This document shows, in pieces, positions 24,679 to 33,544 of a stretch of 64,000 nt of DNA. The translations under genes and the position numbers were made by a program. How positions within the stretch are numbered: the first letter of the stretch is position 1; each line of letters starts with the position of its first letter. Location of the stretch: NCBI GenBank assembly GCA_964615935.1, contig CAZTTG010000015.1, forward strand, positions 1 to 64,000, given 5' to 3'. Below the pieces are notes generated by a model. That model saw only the letters and a program-made list of their open reading frames with translations. It did not search any database and had not been told where the DNA came from. This DNA comes from CAZTTG01 sp964615935 (lineage in GTDB: Bacteria > Planctomycetota > UBA1135 > GCA-002686595).

Positions 24679-25584
24679 CTAGTCCTCCGGATCGCAGACC
24701 GATGGGTGGGGCTCGGGCCGGCGATCCCGATGGGGGGCTCGCTCGAGCTCGTCGGGGGCGAGCCCCGCCCGCCTCACCGCCCGATCGAGGAAGGGGAGAA
24801 AGGCCTCGGTGGCCCGCCGGTTTCCCTCCGAGCTGGGGTGGCTGTCGCCGCCGCGGCGCCCGGTCGGGTAGTGCGAGAAGTCGGAGAGCCCGTGCCCGGT
24901 GAGCAGGTCGTAGAGGTCGAAGACAGCCGCGTTGTCGCCCGGGTAGGAGCTCAGCCAGCCGCCCTCGGGGTCCTTCAGCCAGTCGTTGAGCTCGCGCGCC
25001 AGGGGTCCCGACGCGGCCACGGTGGGCCGGCCCAGGAGGCGCTGCACCAGGGACTTGGCGAGCGGCGTCATCCGGCGCGCCAGGGGGGGCGCGCTCACGG
25101 CCACGAAGAGCGCGGCGGGATGGGCGGCGAAGGCCGGCAGCAGGGCGCGGTAGGCGGCCTTGGCGTTCTCGAGCGTCCGGGCCTCCCCTTCGGGATCCCC
25201 GGGCGCCTCGCCCCGTCCGACCAGGAGGTTGTTGGGGAAGCAGGACTTGAAGACGACGACGTCGTTGCGGCGCGAGTCGCCATGGCGGCGGTCCTGGTGG
25301 TCGCAGGTGAGGACCTCCTCCATGCGGTCGCCGAAGAGGCCGGGCCAGTCGCGGATGTCGGTCCTCTCGCCCACCCGGCTCCCGTAGGAGGCCTCGTGCA
25401 CCTCGAAGCCGGCCTCCCGGAGGCTCTGCCGCAGGCCCCCTCCGTTGCGGGCGCTCTGGTAGATGCAGTCGGCATGGAGATCGGGACCGACCGGGGCCAG
25501 CCACTGCCCCCCGCAGGAGTGGTGGATGAAGAGCAGGCGGAGCGCCCGCGCTCTCTCGCTCAGGCTGGCGTCTTCGGGTTCCAT
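24679..25584 (-). CDS. Cytoplasmic SGNH-like hydrolase or acyltransferase
   Basis: A 301 aa homologue of the protein at 20221-21183 but without a signal peptide. LFIHHSCGG (Ser at about residue 22) is the block I equivalent. EASYGSRVG, VFKSCFPNN and GDSHPSSEGN (Asp and His near residue 260) are all shared. Placed directly before the ACP gene, it may be a thioesterase or transferase acting on the ACP-bound product. That role is inferred from context. The C-terminal 30 residues are charged and proline-rich and may be disordered. Confidence 0.78.
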   Translation of the reverse strand: MEPEDASLSERARALRLLFIHHSCGGQWLAPVGPDLHADCIYQSARNGGGLRQSLREAGFEVHEASYGSRVGERTDIRDWPGLFGDRMEEVLTCDHQDRRHGDSRRNDVVVFKSCFPNNLLVGRGEAPGDPEGEARTLENAKAAYRALLPAFAAHPAALFVAVSAPPLARRMTPLAKSLVQRLLGRPTVAASGPLARELNDWLKDPEGGWLSSYPGDNAAVFDLYDLLTGHGLSDFSHYPTGRRGGDSHPSSEGNRRATEAFLPFLDRAVRRAGLAPDELERAPHRDRRPEPHPSVCDPED

Positions 25585-25594
25585 GTCCTTCGGC

Positions 25595-26299
25595 TCAGGC
25601 GCTCTGGTACCACGAGGGGGTGGGCTCCCCCTCCTCGGGGAGCGCCATCGCCATGAGGCGATCGTGCGCCTCCAGCGCCATGGCGGGCATCGCCTCGGGA
25701 TCCGCGTTGACGTAGAAGGGATCGCTGCTAGGGATGCCCCGCATGAAGACGACCCCGTCCTCCTTCACGGCCCGGACCAGGTCCTCCTCGGTGCGGGCGC
25801 CGCTCTCGAACTCCTCCGTGGTGTAGACCCGCCGGGTCCGGGCCATCTTCCCGTACCGCTTCAGCAGGTCGGCGTGCTTGCAGTAGGGCCTCGCCGGGTT
25901 GCCGGCGGCCACCACGCCTTCCCCCAGATCGCGGTTGACCATCGAGCCGGCGGCGATGACCGCCCGCGGGCCGAGGGTGACTCCCGGCAGGATCTGGGCC
26001 CGCTCGCCGATGAAGGTCCCCTCCAGGATCCGGACCGGCGCGATGCGGGTCATCCCCAGCTCGCCGAAGGTGGTGGCGTCGTGCGCCAGGATGCGCACGC
26101 CCCGGGAGATGCGGCAGCCGTCTCCGATCTCGATCAGGTAGGGGTAGGTGAAGTCGAAGCCCACCCCCTGCATGATGTACACGTTCCGGCCGACCCTCAG
26201 CCCGCGCCGCATGAGCTTGGCCAGGCGGAGCCGGTCCACCTTGTACTCGAGGTGCGAGAAGAGCGCACCCAGGGGCTCGAACAGTCGTCGGAGGGGCAT
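25595..26299 (-). CDS. Left-handed beta-helix (hexapeptide) acyltransferase
   Basis: A 234 aa LbH-fold transferase. Hexapeptide repeats run from about residue 55 to 145 (for example IEIGDGC, VRILAHD, IGERAQILPG, VTLGPRAVIAAG). They end with the conserved GNPARPY of the WbbJ/CatB/NodL group, which usually move acetyl from acetyl-CoA to a sugar hydroxyl or amine. About 80 further residues of unknown fold follow. The ATG at 26299 is preferred; an in-frame GTG 60 nt upstream adds a proline- and arginine-rich segment. It lies 10 nt before the SGNH gene in the same cassette. Acceptor unknown. Confidence 0.82.
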   Translation of the reverse strand: MPLRRLFEPLGALFSHLEYKVDRLRLAKLMRRGLRVGRNVYIMQGVGFDFTYPYLIEIGDGCRISRGVRILAHDATTFGELGMTRIAPVRILEGTFIGERAQILPGVTLGPRAVIAAGSMVNRDLGEGVVAAGNPARPYCKHADLLKRYGKMARTRRVYTTEEFESGARTEEDLVRAVKEDGVVFMRGIPSSDPFYVNADPEAMPAMALEAHDRLMAMALPEEGEPTPSWYQSA

Positions 26300-26587
26300 C
26301 TCTGGAGGGAAGAGTCGGTCGGCGGAGCCAGCTCGGGGGCGGTCGGCCGGTCGGGGCACGAAGGCGCGGCGCGGCTTCCCTGGGGGGGTGTCGGCCGCTG
26401 GCCGGTCCCGGCGCTCGAGGGCCTTGCGCTGGGGTAGTCGTACGGGCGGATCGGCTCGCGCGGGCGGAAGCTTGAGGTCTCTCCCGCCGGTGGGACGGGA
26501 GTCCAGTGCACGGGATGGGACAGCGAGGGGCCCGCCCGGCGGGATCGTGCGCGGCCTCTCCCGCGCCGGCTCACCCCCGGCGCTCCC

Positions 26588-28189
26588 TCACGCCACCCGC
26601 TGGCCCTCCTGGGCCTGCCGCCTGAGCTCCTCCTTGAGGATCTTGCCGGCCTCGTTCCGCGGCAGGGACCGGCAGATCTCCACGCTCCGCGGAACCTGAT
26701 AGGCCGGGAGCCGCTCCTTGCACGCGCGCAGGATCTCCCGCTCCCCGATCCCGCCTCCATCGACCGGAACGACGAAGGCGCAGATGGCCTCCCCCGCGAT
26801 CTCGTCCTCCACCCCGACCACGGCGCACTCGAGGACCGAGTCCTCCTCCAGGATCGCCTCCTCGATCTCACCCGCGCTGATCCGGTGCGCGTTGCAGTTG
26901 ATGATGTCCCGCTTGCGGCCGACGATGTAGATGAAGCCGGCCTCGTCGACCCGCGCCAGGTCCCCGGTGTGCAGCCCCTCCGCGTCCAGCACCGCCCGCG
27001 TGGCCTCGGGGCACCCCCAGTAGCCCGCCATGACGTTCGGCCCGGTGGCCACGATCTCCCCCACCTCCTCCGGCCGGACCCGCTCCCCGTCCGGGCCGAG
27101 GACCCTCAGCTCGACCCCCGGGATCCCCTTGCCGATGGACCCGATCCTCTCGTCCAGGAGCTCCGGGGGCAGACAGGAGAGGCGGGCGGACGCCTCGGTC
27201 TGCCCGTACATGACGAAGACCCTCGTCCGCGGCAGGGCCTCGCGGAGCTCGCGAATGAGGGCCGGGACCATGGCGCCCCCGGCCTGGGTCACGTAGCGCA
27301 GATGCTCCAGGGAGCGCTCCCGCAGGCTGGAGCGCCGCAGGAGGATGGCGAAGGTGGAGGGCACGCCGGCGAAGCCGGTGACGCGCTCCTCCTCCATCCG
27401 CTCCAGGACCCGGTTGGGGTAGGTGAACTGGTTCTCGATCACCAAGCTCGCCCCGACCCGGAAGTGGGTGTGGATCAGGGAGGCCCCGTAGCAGTAGAAG
27501 AAGGGCAGGACGACCATCATCCGGTCGTCCGGGCGCAGGTCCAGACAGCTCGCGATGGACTCGGTGTTCGCGACGATGTTCGCGTGGCGGAGCATCACCC
27601 CCTTGGGCCGGCCGGTGGAACCCGAGGTGTAGGCCAGACAGGCGAGATCCCGGGGGGAGACCTCCCGCTCCGGGCGCTCGGGGGATTCCTCCTCCAGGAC
27701 GCCGTCGAGGGACCGCAGGAAGCCGGCGTCCCTCCGGCGCAGCTTGCCGAGCCGTGAGACGTCCCCGGCGGCGAAGAGCACCCTCAGCGCGGGCGCCTCG
27801 GAGAGGACCCGCAGGCGCTCGGGCTTCGCCCGCCCCTCGAGGAGCAGGGCGCTGACCCCGGCGTCCCTCAGGACGTGGCCCAGGTGCGCGGGCGTGGCGG
27901 CGGTGTTGATGGGGACCGCGACCCCCCCCATCTTGGCGATGGCGAAGTAGCCGCTCGCGAAGCGCGCGCCGTTGGGCATGAGGATGCCGACGCGCTCGCC
28001 GCGGCCCACCCCAGCCCTCAGGAGCGCGTGGGCGATCCGGTTCGCGCCCTCGTCGAGGTCGCGATACGAGCTGTGCCCGCCGCCGCAGACCAGGGCCTGC
28101 CGCTCGGGCCAGGCGCGGGCCGCGTTCTCCAGCAGATGGTGGAGCAGCCGGGGGGGGGCCGCTCCGTTCTTCGCTCGCTCCGGGTGCAT
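26588..28189 (-). CDS. Acyl-AMP ligase (class I adenylate-forming enzyme)
   Basis: A 533 aa member of the acyl-CoA synthetase/AMP-ligase family. The A3 core motif is YTSGSTGRPKGVM, A5 is YGQTEAS, A8 is HTGDLARVDEAGFIYIVGRKRDII, and the A10 lysine is in NEAGKILKEEL. All catalytic motifs are intact. With a dedicated ACP downstream, it probably activates a carboxylic acid as acyl-AMP and loads it onto the ACP. The pocket does not reveal the substrate. The ATG at 28189 is preferred to the upstream codon at 28294 because the family N-terminus (LLHHLLENAAR) begins soon after it. It is the first gene of the minus-strand cassette, followed by a 288-nt gap before the acyltransferase in which I see no gene. 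Confidence 0.88.
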   Translation of the reverse strand: MHPERAKNGAAPPRLLHHLLENAARAWPERQALVCGGGHSSYRDLDEGANRIAHALLRAGVGRGERVGILMPNGARFASGYFAIAKMGGVAVPINTAATPAHLGHVLRDAGVSALLLEGRAKPERLRVLSEAPALRVLFAAGDVSRLGKLRRRDAGFLRSLDGVLEEESPERPEREVSPRDLACLAYTSGSTGRPKGVMLRHANIVANTESIASCLDLRPDDRMMVVLPFFYCYGASLIHTHFRVGASLVIENQFTYPNRVLERMEEERVTGFAGVPSTFAILLRRSSLRERSLEHLRYVTQAGGAMVPALIRELREALPRTRVFVMYGQTEASARLSCLPPELLDERIGSIGKGIPGVELRVLGPDGERVRPEEVGEIVATGPNVMAGYWGCPEATRAVLDAEGLHTGDLARVDEAGFIYIVGRKRDIINCNAHRISAGEIEEAILEEDSVLECAVVGVEDEIAGEAICAFVVPVDGGGIGEREILRACKERLPAYQVPRSVEICRSLPRNEAGKILKEELRRQAQEGQRVA

Positions 28190-28469
28190 TCCGCTCGCTC
28201 CCGGGGATCCGGCCCGCTCCGGCGGAGGAGCCGATCCCCTCGGGGGACCGAGGCTCTGGAATCGGCTGCGGGCGGTCCGCGTCTTGTGGCGCAACCCGTC
28301 TTCCGGGGATTCCCCGCTCGGGGCGAGCCGCGGGGGGTGGCGGAGCGCCCCGCGCGCCCCCTCCGGCGACGGGCACAGCTACGCGGTACGCAATGCTCCA
28401 ACTCCCCCCCCATAAAGGGGTTGCGTCGAGCATCCTCGCTCGGATCGCAGGGCGCCGCCTCGACCGTGG

Positions 28470-29405
28470 CTAGCCCTCGGTCGCCTCCAGCCAGCGCTCG
28501 CAGTCGATGGCCGCCATGCAGCCCGCGCCCGCGGCGGTCACGGCTTGGCGGTAGGTGCGGTCGGCGACGTCCCCGGCCGCGAACACCCCCTCAACCGAGG
28601 TGTGCGTGCCCCGGCTCACCGGGATGTAGCCCTGCTCGTCGAGCTCGAGCTGGCCCTCGAAGACCTTCGAGTTGGGCCGGTGGCCGATGGCGACGAAGAG
28701 CCCGTCGGTCTCGGCCCGGGCCCGCTCGTCGCTGCGGGTGTCCCGCAGCTCCACCGCGCACACCTTGCCGTCCTCCCCGGCGAAGACCTCCTCCACGGTG
28801 CGGTTGAGCAACCACTCGATCTTGGGGTTCTTCTGCGCCCGCTCGATCATGATCTTGGAGGCGCGCAGGCCCTCGCGGCGGTGCACGATGGTCACCTTGG
28901 AGGCGAAGCGGGTCAGGAAGCCGGCCTCCTCCAGGGCGGCGTCCCCGGCGCCCACCACCATCACCTCCTTGTCCTTGAAGAAGGCCCCGTCGCAGGTGGC
29001 GCAGGCCGATACGCCGTGCCCCATCAGGCGCGACTCGCTCTCTAGGCCCAGGAGGCTCGCGCTGGCGCCGGTGGCGATGATCACCGCCTTGGAGCGGAAC
29101 TCGCCGAAGTCGGTCCGGATGGTGAAGGGCCGGCTGGAGAAGTCCACGCCGGTCACCTGCTCGAAGCGGATCTCGGTCTCGAAGCGCTCGGCCTGCTTCT
29201 TCAGGTCGGCCATCATCTCGGGCCCCATCACCCCCTCCGGATAGCCGGGGAAGTTCTCGACCTCGGTGGTGATGGTGAGCTGGCCGCCGGGCTGCAGGCC
29301 CTCGAAGAGGAGCGGCTGCAGGTTGGCCCGGGCGGTGTAGATGGCCGCCGTGTAGCCGGCGGGGCCGGATCCGATGATGATGACGTTGTTGACTTCGTCG
29401 CTCAT
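28470..29405 (-). CDS. trxB: Thioredoxin reductase
   Basis: NADPH-dependent flavoprotein of 311 aa that reduces thioredoxin. FAD-binding GSGPAG is at residues 12-17. The redox-active CATC is at residues 135-138. The NADPH site is VVGAGDAALEEA, followed by HRREGLRASK. The second FAD motif is GVFAAGDVAD. The length and motif order match bacterial low-molecular-weight TrxB. It is monocistronic and divergent from the IMPase-like gene. No thioredoxin gene is nearby. Confidence 0.96.
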   Translation of the reverse strand: MSDEVNNVIIIGSGPAGYTAAIYTARANLQPLLFEGLQPGGQLTITTEVENFPGYPEGVMGPEMMADLKKQAERFETEIRFEQVTGVDFSSRPFTIRTDFGEFRSKAVIIATGASASLLGLESESRLMGHGVSACATCDGAFFKDKEVMVVGAGDAALEEAGFLTRFASKVTIVHRREGLRASKIMIERAQKNPKIEWLLNRTVEEVFAGEDGKVCAVELRDTRSDERARAETDGLFVAIGHRPNSKVFEGQLELDEQGYIPVSRGTHTSVEGVFAAGDVADRTYRQAVTAAGAGCMAAIDCERWLEATEG

Positions 29406-29570
29406 GGCGCGGGGAGACGGGCTGAGGAGTGGTGAACCGGGAGGCCCCCGGGGGGGGGCGAAACGCCCCATGGTAGGCGGCCGGGGCCGGGGAACAAGAT
29501 CCGCCTCGGGGATGCCCGCCGGGGCGGGGAAGCGTATCTTGCGGCTCCCGCCCCCGGCGGGCCGCCGACC

Positions 29571-30608
29571 GTGGATACCGACTCGATCGAGCACTGGCGC
29601 CCCCTCCTGTGGGAGCTCTGCGATCGCCTGCGCGAGGGCGCGCGCGCGGCCATGGCGCGGGCGCTGATGCGGGGCGATCTGGGCGAGCTCTCGCGGCCGG
29701 TGGGCGCCGGAGCCGGGGACGTGACCTTCGGGCTCGACGAGATCACCGAGGAGCTGGTGGACACCTGGCTCGAGGAGGTGGCGCGCCGGCAGCCCCTCTC
29801 GCTCCTGACCGAGGATCGAGGCTGGAGGCACGCGGGCCCCGGGACCGGGGGGCCGACGGAGCTCCCGGGCTTCGACCACGGCGGCCCGCGCATCGCCGTC
29901 GATCCCGTGGACGGCACGCGCAACCTGATGAACGACCTGCGCTCGGCCTGGACCACGGTGGCCCTCGCCGGGCCCGGCCCCGACCCGCCCCGGCTCTCGG
30001 ACGTCGAGCTGGGGATCGTGGGCGAGATCCCCACCTCGCGCGCGGCCCTCTACCAGAGGGTCGCCGCCCGGCGGGGAGGCCCCTGCGAGTCGGAGCTGCG
30101 CGGGCTGGTCGGCGACCGCCCGCACCGCCGGGATCACCTCCAGACCGGTGAGGACGACCGCCCCGACTCGGGCTACTTCCCCTTCTTCCGCTTCGCGCCC
30201 GACCTGCGCCCGCTCCTGGCCGAGCTGGAGGCGGACTTCTTCGCGCGCCTGGCCGCGCGCGAGGGGGCGGCGGTGGAGCACTGCTTCGACGATCAGTACA
30301 TCACCAACGCCGGGCAGCTGGTCCTGCTCGCGCAGGGCACCTACCGCATGATCGCCGACCTGCGCGGGGAGGCGGGCAGGATCGCCGGCTGCGCGACGAT
30401 CACCTCCAAGCCCTACGACCTGGCCGGCGCGGTGGTCTGCGCCCGCGCCGCGGGCTGCGTGCTGACCGATCCCGACGGCGGCGAGCTCGACTTCCCCCTC
30501 GACGCGACGACGCCGGTGACCTTCGTGGGCTGGGTCAACCCGCCGACGCGCGCCCGCCTCGAGCCCCACCTGCAGGCGGCCCTGGGGGCCCTCCGCGAGT
30601 CGAGCTGA
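29571..30608 (+). CDS. Inositol monophosphatase-family phosphatase, divergent
   Basis: A 345 aa lithium-sensitive-type phosphatase fold. LLTEDRG (Glu81, Asp82) and AVDPVDGTRNLM (Asp111, Asp114) form the metal site. TSKPYDLAGAVVCARAAG corresponds to the C-terminal WD-x-AG motif with Trp-Asp changed to Tyr-Asp. It is longer than IMPase (about 260 aa), with an insert around residues 130-215. Substrates could be inositol phosphate, fructose-1,6-bisphosphate or PAP; the sequence does not decide. The start is GTG at 29571. Confidence 0.8.
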   Translation: MDTDSIEHWRPLLWELCDRLREGARAAMARALMRGDLGELSRPVGAGAGDVTFGLDEITEELVDTWLEEVARRQPLSLLTEDRGWRHAGPGTGGPTELPGFDHGGPRIAVDPVDGTRNLMNDLRSAWTTVALAGPGPDPPRLSDVELGIVGEIPTSRAALYQRVAARRGGPCESELRGLVGDRPHRRDHLQTGEDDRPDSGYFPFFRFAPDLRPLLAELEADFFARLAAREGAAVEHCFDDQYITNAGQLVLLAQGTYRMIADLRGEAGRIAGCATITSKPYDLAGAVVCARAAGCVLTDPDGGELDFPLDATTPVTFVGWVNPPTRARLEPHLQAALGALRESS

Positions 30609-30824
30609 CCCGCCTCCCGCATCCGGAACCCGGTTTCCCTCCCCCCCGGCCCGGTCCCGCTGGTACCGTGGGCGCCCCACCGGCAGGAGCGCGCCGCGTC
30701 GCTCGCGCATCCGCGGATCGACTTCCCCGGGGGCTCGGATCGCCGTTCGGCAGGACGCCCATCCGAGCCCGTTCCGACGCGGCCGCGCGCCAGCAGGAAG
30801 CCGGTGGATGAGGAGAGATCCAGC

Positions 30825-33536
30825 ATGGCAGACGACGACGCGAGCCGCGAGCTCCGGGCCGGAGCCGAGGAGGTCCTCGCGGGCATCCTGTGCCGGGGCG
30901 GACAGGACCGCGAGGCGGCCCTCGAGGAGGCCTGCCGAGCCCACCCCGCCCTGGAGGGCGAGCTCCGGCGGATGCACCGGGAGTGGCTCGAGGTGGCCGG
31001 GGTGTTCGAGCGGATGCGCCGGGAACCCTCCTCCTGCGGGCCGCCGACGAGCCGAACCGGTCCCGCCGGGGATGCGGGAGCGGGCGAGGGTCGGAGGGAG
31101 CCGTCGGATGAGCCCTCGACCGGCTCGGGGCTCTTGCGGCGCCTGCGGACGCGCGCGCCCGCCTCCGCCCGCTACCGGATCCGCGGCGAGGTGGCCGCGG
31201 GGGGGATGGGGGTCATCCTCGAGGCCTGGGACGAGGACTTGCGGCGCACACTGGCCATGAAGGTGATCCGCGGCCTGCCCGCCGACCGCGGCGAGACCCG
31301 GGCCGCGCGCGACGGCGCGAGGCTGACCAGCCGCTTCCTCGAGGAGGCCCAGGTCACCGGCCAGCTCGAGCACCCCGGGATCGTCCCGGTCCACGAGCTG
31401 GGCACCGATCCGCGGGGCCAGGTGTACTTCACCATGCCCCTGGTCCGCGGCCGGGACCTGAAGGACATCATCCGCCTCGTCCACCGCGGGGATCCGGAGT
31501 GGAGCCTGCCCCACGCCCTGGGTGTGGTGCTCAAGGTGTGCGAGGCCATGGCCTACGCCCACTCCAAGGGCGTGCTGCACCGGGACCTGAAGCCGGCCAA
31601 CATCCGCGTGGGCCGCTTCGGCGAGACCTACGTGATGGACTGGGGGCTGGCCCGCGTGCAGGGCCGCGAGGACGCCCACGACATCCGGCTGCGCCAGGAC
31701 GGCGCCCCCCCGCCTTCCTTCGTCGCCACCGATCGCAGCGAGGGCAAGCAGGAGACCCCCGATTCGCCCCTGGTGACCATGGACGGCGACGTGGTGGGCA
31801 CGCCCTCGTACATGTCGCCCGAGCAGGCCCGGGGCCGCGTCGACGAGCTCGGGCCACGGTCCGAGGTCTACGCGGTGGGCGCCCTCCTCTACCACCTGCT
31901 GGCGGGGCATCCCCCCTATGTGGAGCGGGGAGCTCGAGTCTCGCCGCGCACGGTGCTGGCGATGCTCCTGCAGGCTCCGCCCCGGCCTCTACTGGAGGTC
32001 GCTCCCGACACCCCCCCGGGGTTGGCGGCGATCTGCGAGAAGGCCATGCGCCGCGACCCCCTCGAGCGCTACGCCGACATGCTGGCCCTGGCTCGGGACG
32101 TCGAGGCCTGGCTCGGACGGCGGCGGGTGACCGCCCGGCCGGCGTCGATCCGCTACGCGCTGCGGCTCGCCTGGCAGCGGCACCGGGCCGTGTTCCGTAC
32201 GGCCGCGGTCGCCGTCGCGGTGCTGGTGCTCAGCACGGCGGCCTTCCTGCTGCACCTCGCCGGGGTGGCCGCGTCCGAGAGCTCGGCCCGGCAGGAGGCC
32301 GAGGACGCACTGGCGGACAACGAGCGCCTGCTGCACGTCCTCTCGGTGCGCCACCTGATCGGGCGCGCGGACGAGCTCCTCCCCGCGCTTCCCCGGCTGG
32401 TGCCCGAGCTGGAGGAGTGGCTGGGCCGGGTGGACGCACTGCTCGCCCGGCGCGCGCACTACGAGGGGCTCCTGCGCGATGGCGCGGCGAGCGCCGAGCT
32501 GGCCGGGCTGGTGGCGGACCTCGCGCACCTCTCCGAGCTGCGGCCCAGGGTCGCCTCGCGCCTGGAGGTGGCCCGCGGCCTGCCCGAGCGCAGCATCGAG
32601 CGGGAGCGCCTCGCGTGGGAGGAGGCCATCGACTACGTCGCCGAGGAGGAGGTCTACGGTTTCGAGCTCTCCGAGCAGCTCGGGCTGGTGCCGCTGGGGC
32701 CGGATCCCGACTCGGGCCTGTACGAGTTCTGGCACCTCCTCTCGGGCGAGTGCCCGAACTTCGCGGAGGCCGGCCAAGGGGGCTACCGCCTCGAGGAGCC
32801 ATCGGGGATCGTCCTGGTCCTGCTCCCCGGAGGCCGGTTCCGGATGGGCTCGACCGCAGCCGAGCCCGGTCGGGTGGCGGCCAACGAGGCGCCCCGAGAG
32901 GTGGTGCTCGAGCCCTTCTTCATCGGCAAGTACGAGGTCACCCAGGGGCAGTGGACCCGCACCTCGGGCCAGAACCCGGCCTTCGTACGCGCCGGCGACC
33001 GGCTGAACCCGCGGATCGCGGTGCTCCAGCCCGACCAGGAGATCACCGCCCTGCACCCGGTCGAGAACGTGAGCTGGGAGCATTGCGCGCAGTTCGCCTC
33101 CCGCCTCGACCTGGAGCTGCCCACCGAGGCTCAGTGGGAGTACGCCTGCCGGGCGGGGCGGGGCACGGCCTGGCACTGGGGCGACGATCCCGCGGCGCTG
33201 CGCGAGCGGGAGAACCTGGTCGATCAGAGCGCCCGGGTGCTCACCTTCAGCGAGCTCCTCGCCTGGAACGACGGCTTCGCCTACCACGCGCCCGTGGGCA
33301 GCTTCGCCGCCAATGGCTTCGGGCTCTGCGACATGCACGGCAACGTGGCCGAGTGGTGCTCGGACTGGTCGGAGCGCCCGCCCGATCCCCCCGATGGCCG
33401 GCGGCGGCGCAACTTCCGCGGCGGGAGCTGGTACCAGCCCCCGCGATACTCCCGCAGCGCCTTCCGCCAGGCGGGCGTGCCGCGGGCCCTGAACTCGGCC
33501 CGCGGCCTGCGCGTGGCGCGCCGCGTCATTCCGTAG
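30825..33536 (+). CDS. Transmembrane Ser/Thr kinase fused to a sulfatase-modifying-factor-like domain
   Basis: A 903 aa Hanks-type kinase. After an N-terminal segment of about 120 residues, the kinase domain runs from about 125 to 430. It has a glycine loop with GGMGVI, Lys in LAMKVI and HRDLKPANI; the metal-binding DFG is DWG here, and SYMSPEQARG follows. A transmembrane helix lies at about residues 455-475, then a helical stretch. The C-terminal domain (about 650-903) is of formylglycine-generating-enzyme/SUMF1 type: FRMGST, KYEVTQGQW, LPTEAQWEYACRAG, DMHGNVAEW and FRGGSW. The catalytic cysteine pair of true FGE is not seen, so this domain is probably a ligand-binding sensor outside the membrane. 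The ATG at 30825 has AGGAGAG before it. Confidence 0.9.
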   Translation: MADDDASRELRAGAEEVLAGILCRGGQDREAALEEACRAHPALEGELRRMHREWLEVAGVFERMRREPSSCGPPTSRTGPAGDAGAGEGRREPSDEPSTGSGLLRRLRTRAPASARYRIRGEVAAGGMGVILEAWDEDLRRTLAMKVIRGLPADRGETRAARDGARLTSRFLEEAQVTGQLEHPGIVPVHELGTDPRGQVYFTMPLVRGRDLKDIIRLVHRGDPEWSLPHALGVVLKVCEAMAYAHSKGVLHRDLKPANIRVGRFGETYVMDWGLARVQGREDAHDIRLRQDGAPPPSFVATDRSEGKQETPDSPLVTMDGDVVGTPSYMSPEQARGRVDELGPRSEVYAVGALLYHLLAGHPPYVERGARVSPRTVLAMLLQAPPRPLLEVAPDTPPGLAAICEKAMRRDPLERYADMLALARDVEAWLGRRRVTARPASIRYALRLAWQRHRAVFRTAAVAVAVLVLSTAAFLLHLAGVAASESSARQEAEDALADNERLLHVLSVRHLIGRADELLPALPRLVPELEEWLGRVDALLARRAHYEGLLRDGAASAELAGLVADLAHLSELRPRVASRLEVARGLPERSIERERLAWEEAIDYVAEEEVYGFELSEQLGLVPLGPDPDSGLYEFWHLLSGECPNFAEAGQGGYRLEEPSGIVLVLLPGGRFRMGSTAAEPGRVAANEAPREVVLEPFFIGKYEVTQGQWTRTSGQNPAFVRAGDRLNPRIAVLQPDQEITALHPVENVSWEHCAQFASRLDLELPTEAQWEYACRAGRGTAWHWGDDPAALRERENLVDQSARVLTFSELLAWNDGFAYHAPVGSFAANGFGLCDMHGNVAEWCSDWSERPPDPPDGRRRRNFRGGSWYQPPRYSRSAFRQAGVPRALNSARGLRVARRVIP

Positions 33537-33544
33537 CGCCGGTC

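Noticed and set aside
30804..30824. GTG start for the kinase-SUMF gene
   Set aside because: ATG at 30825 has AGGAGAG at a good distance. The GTG lacks a clear site.
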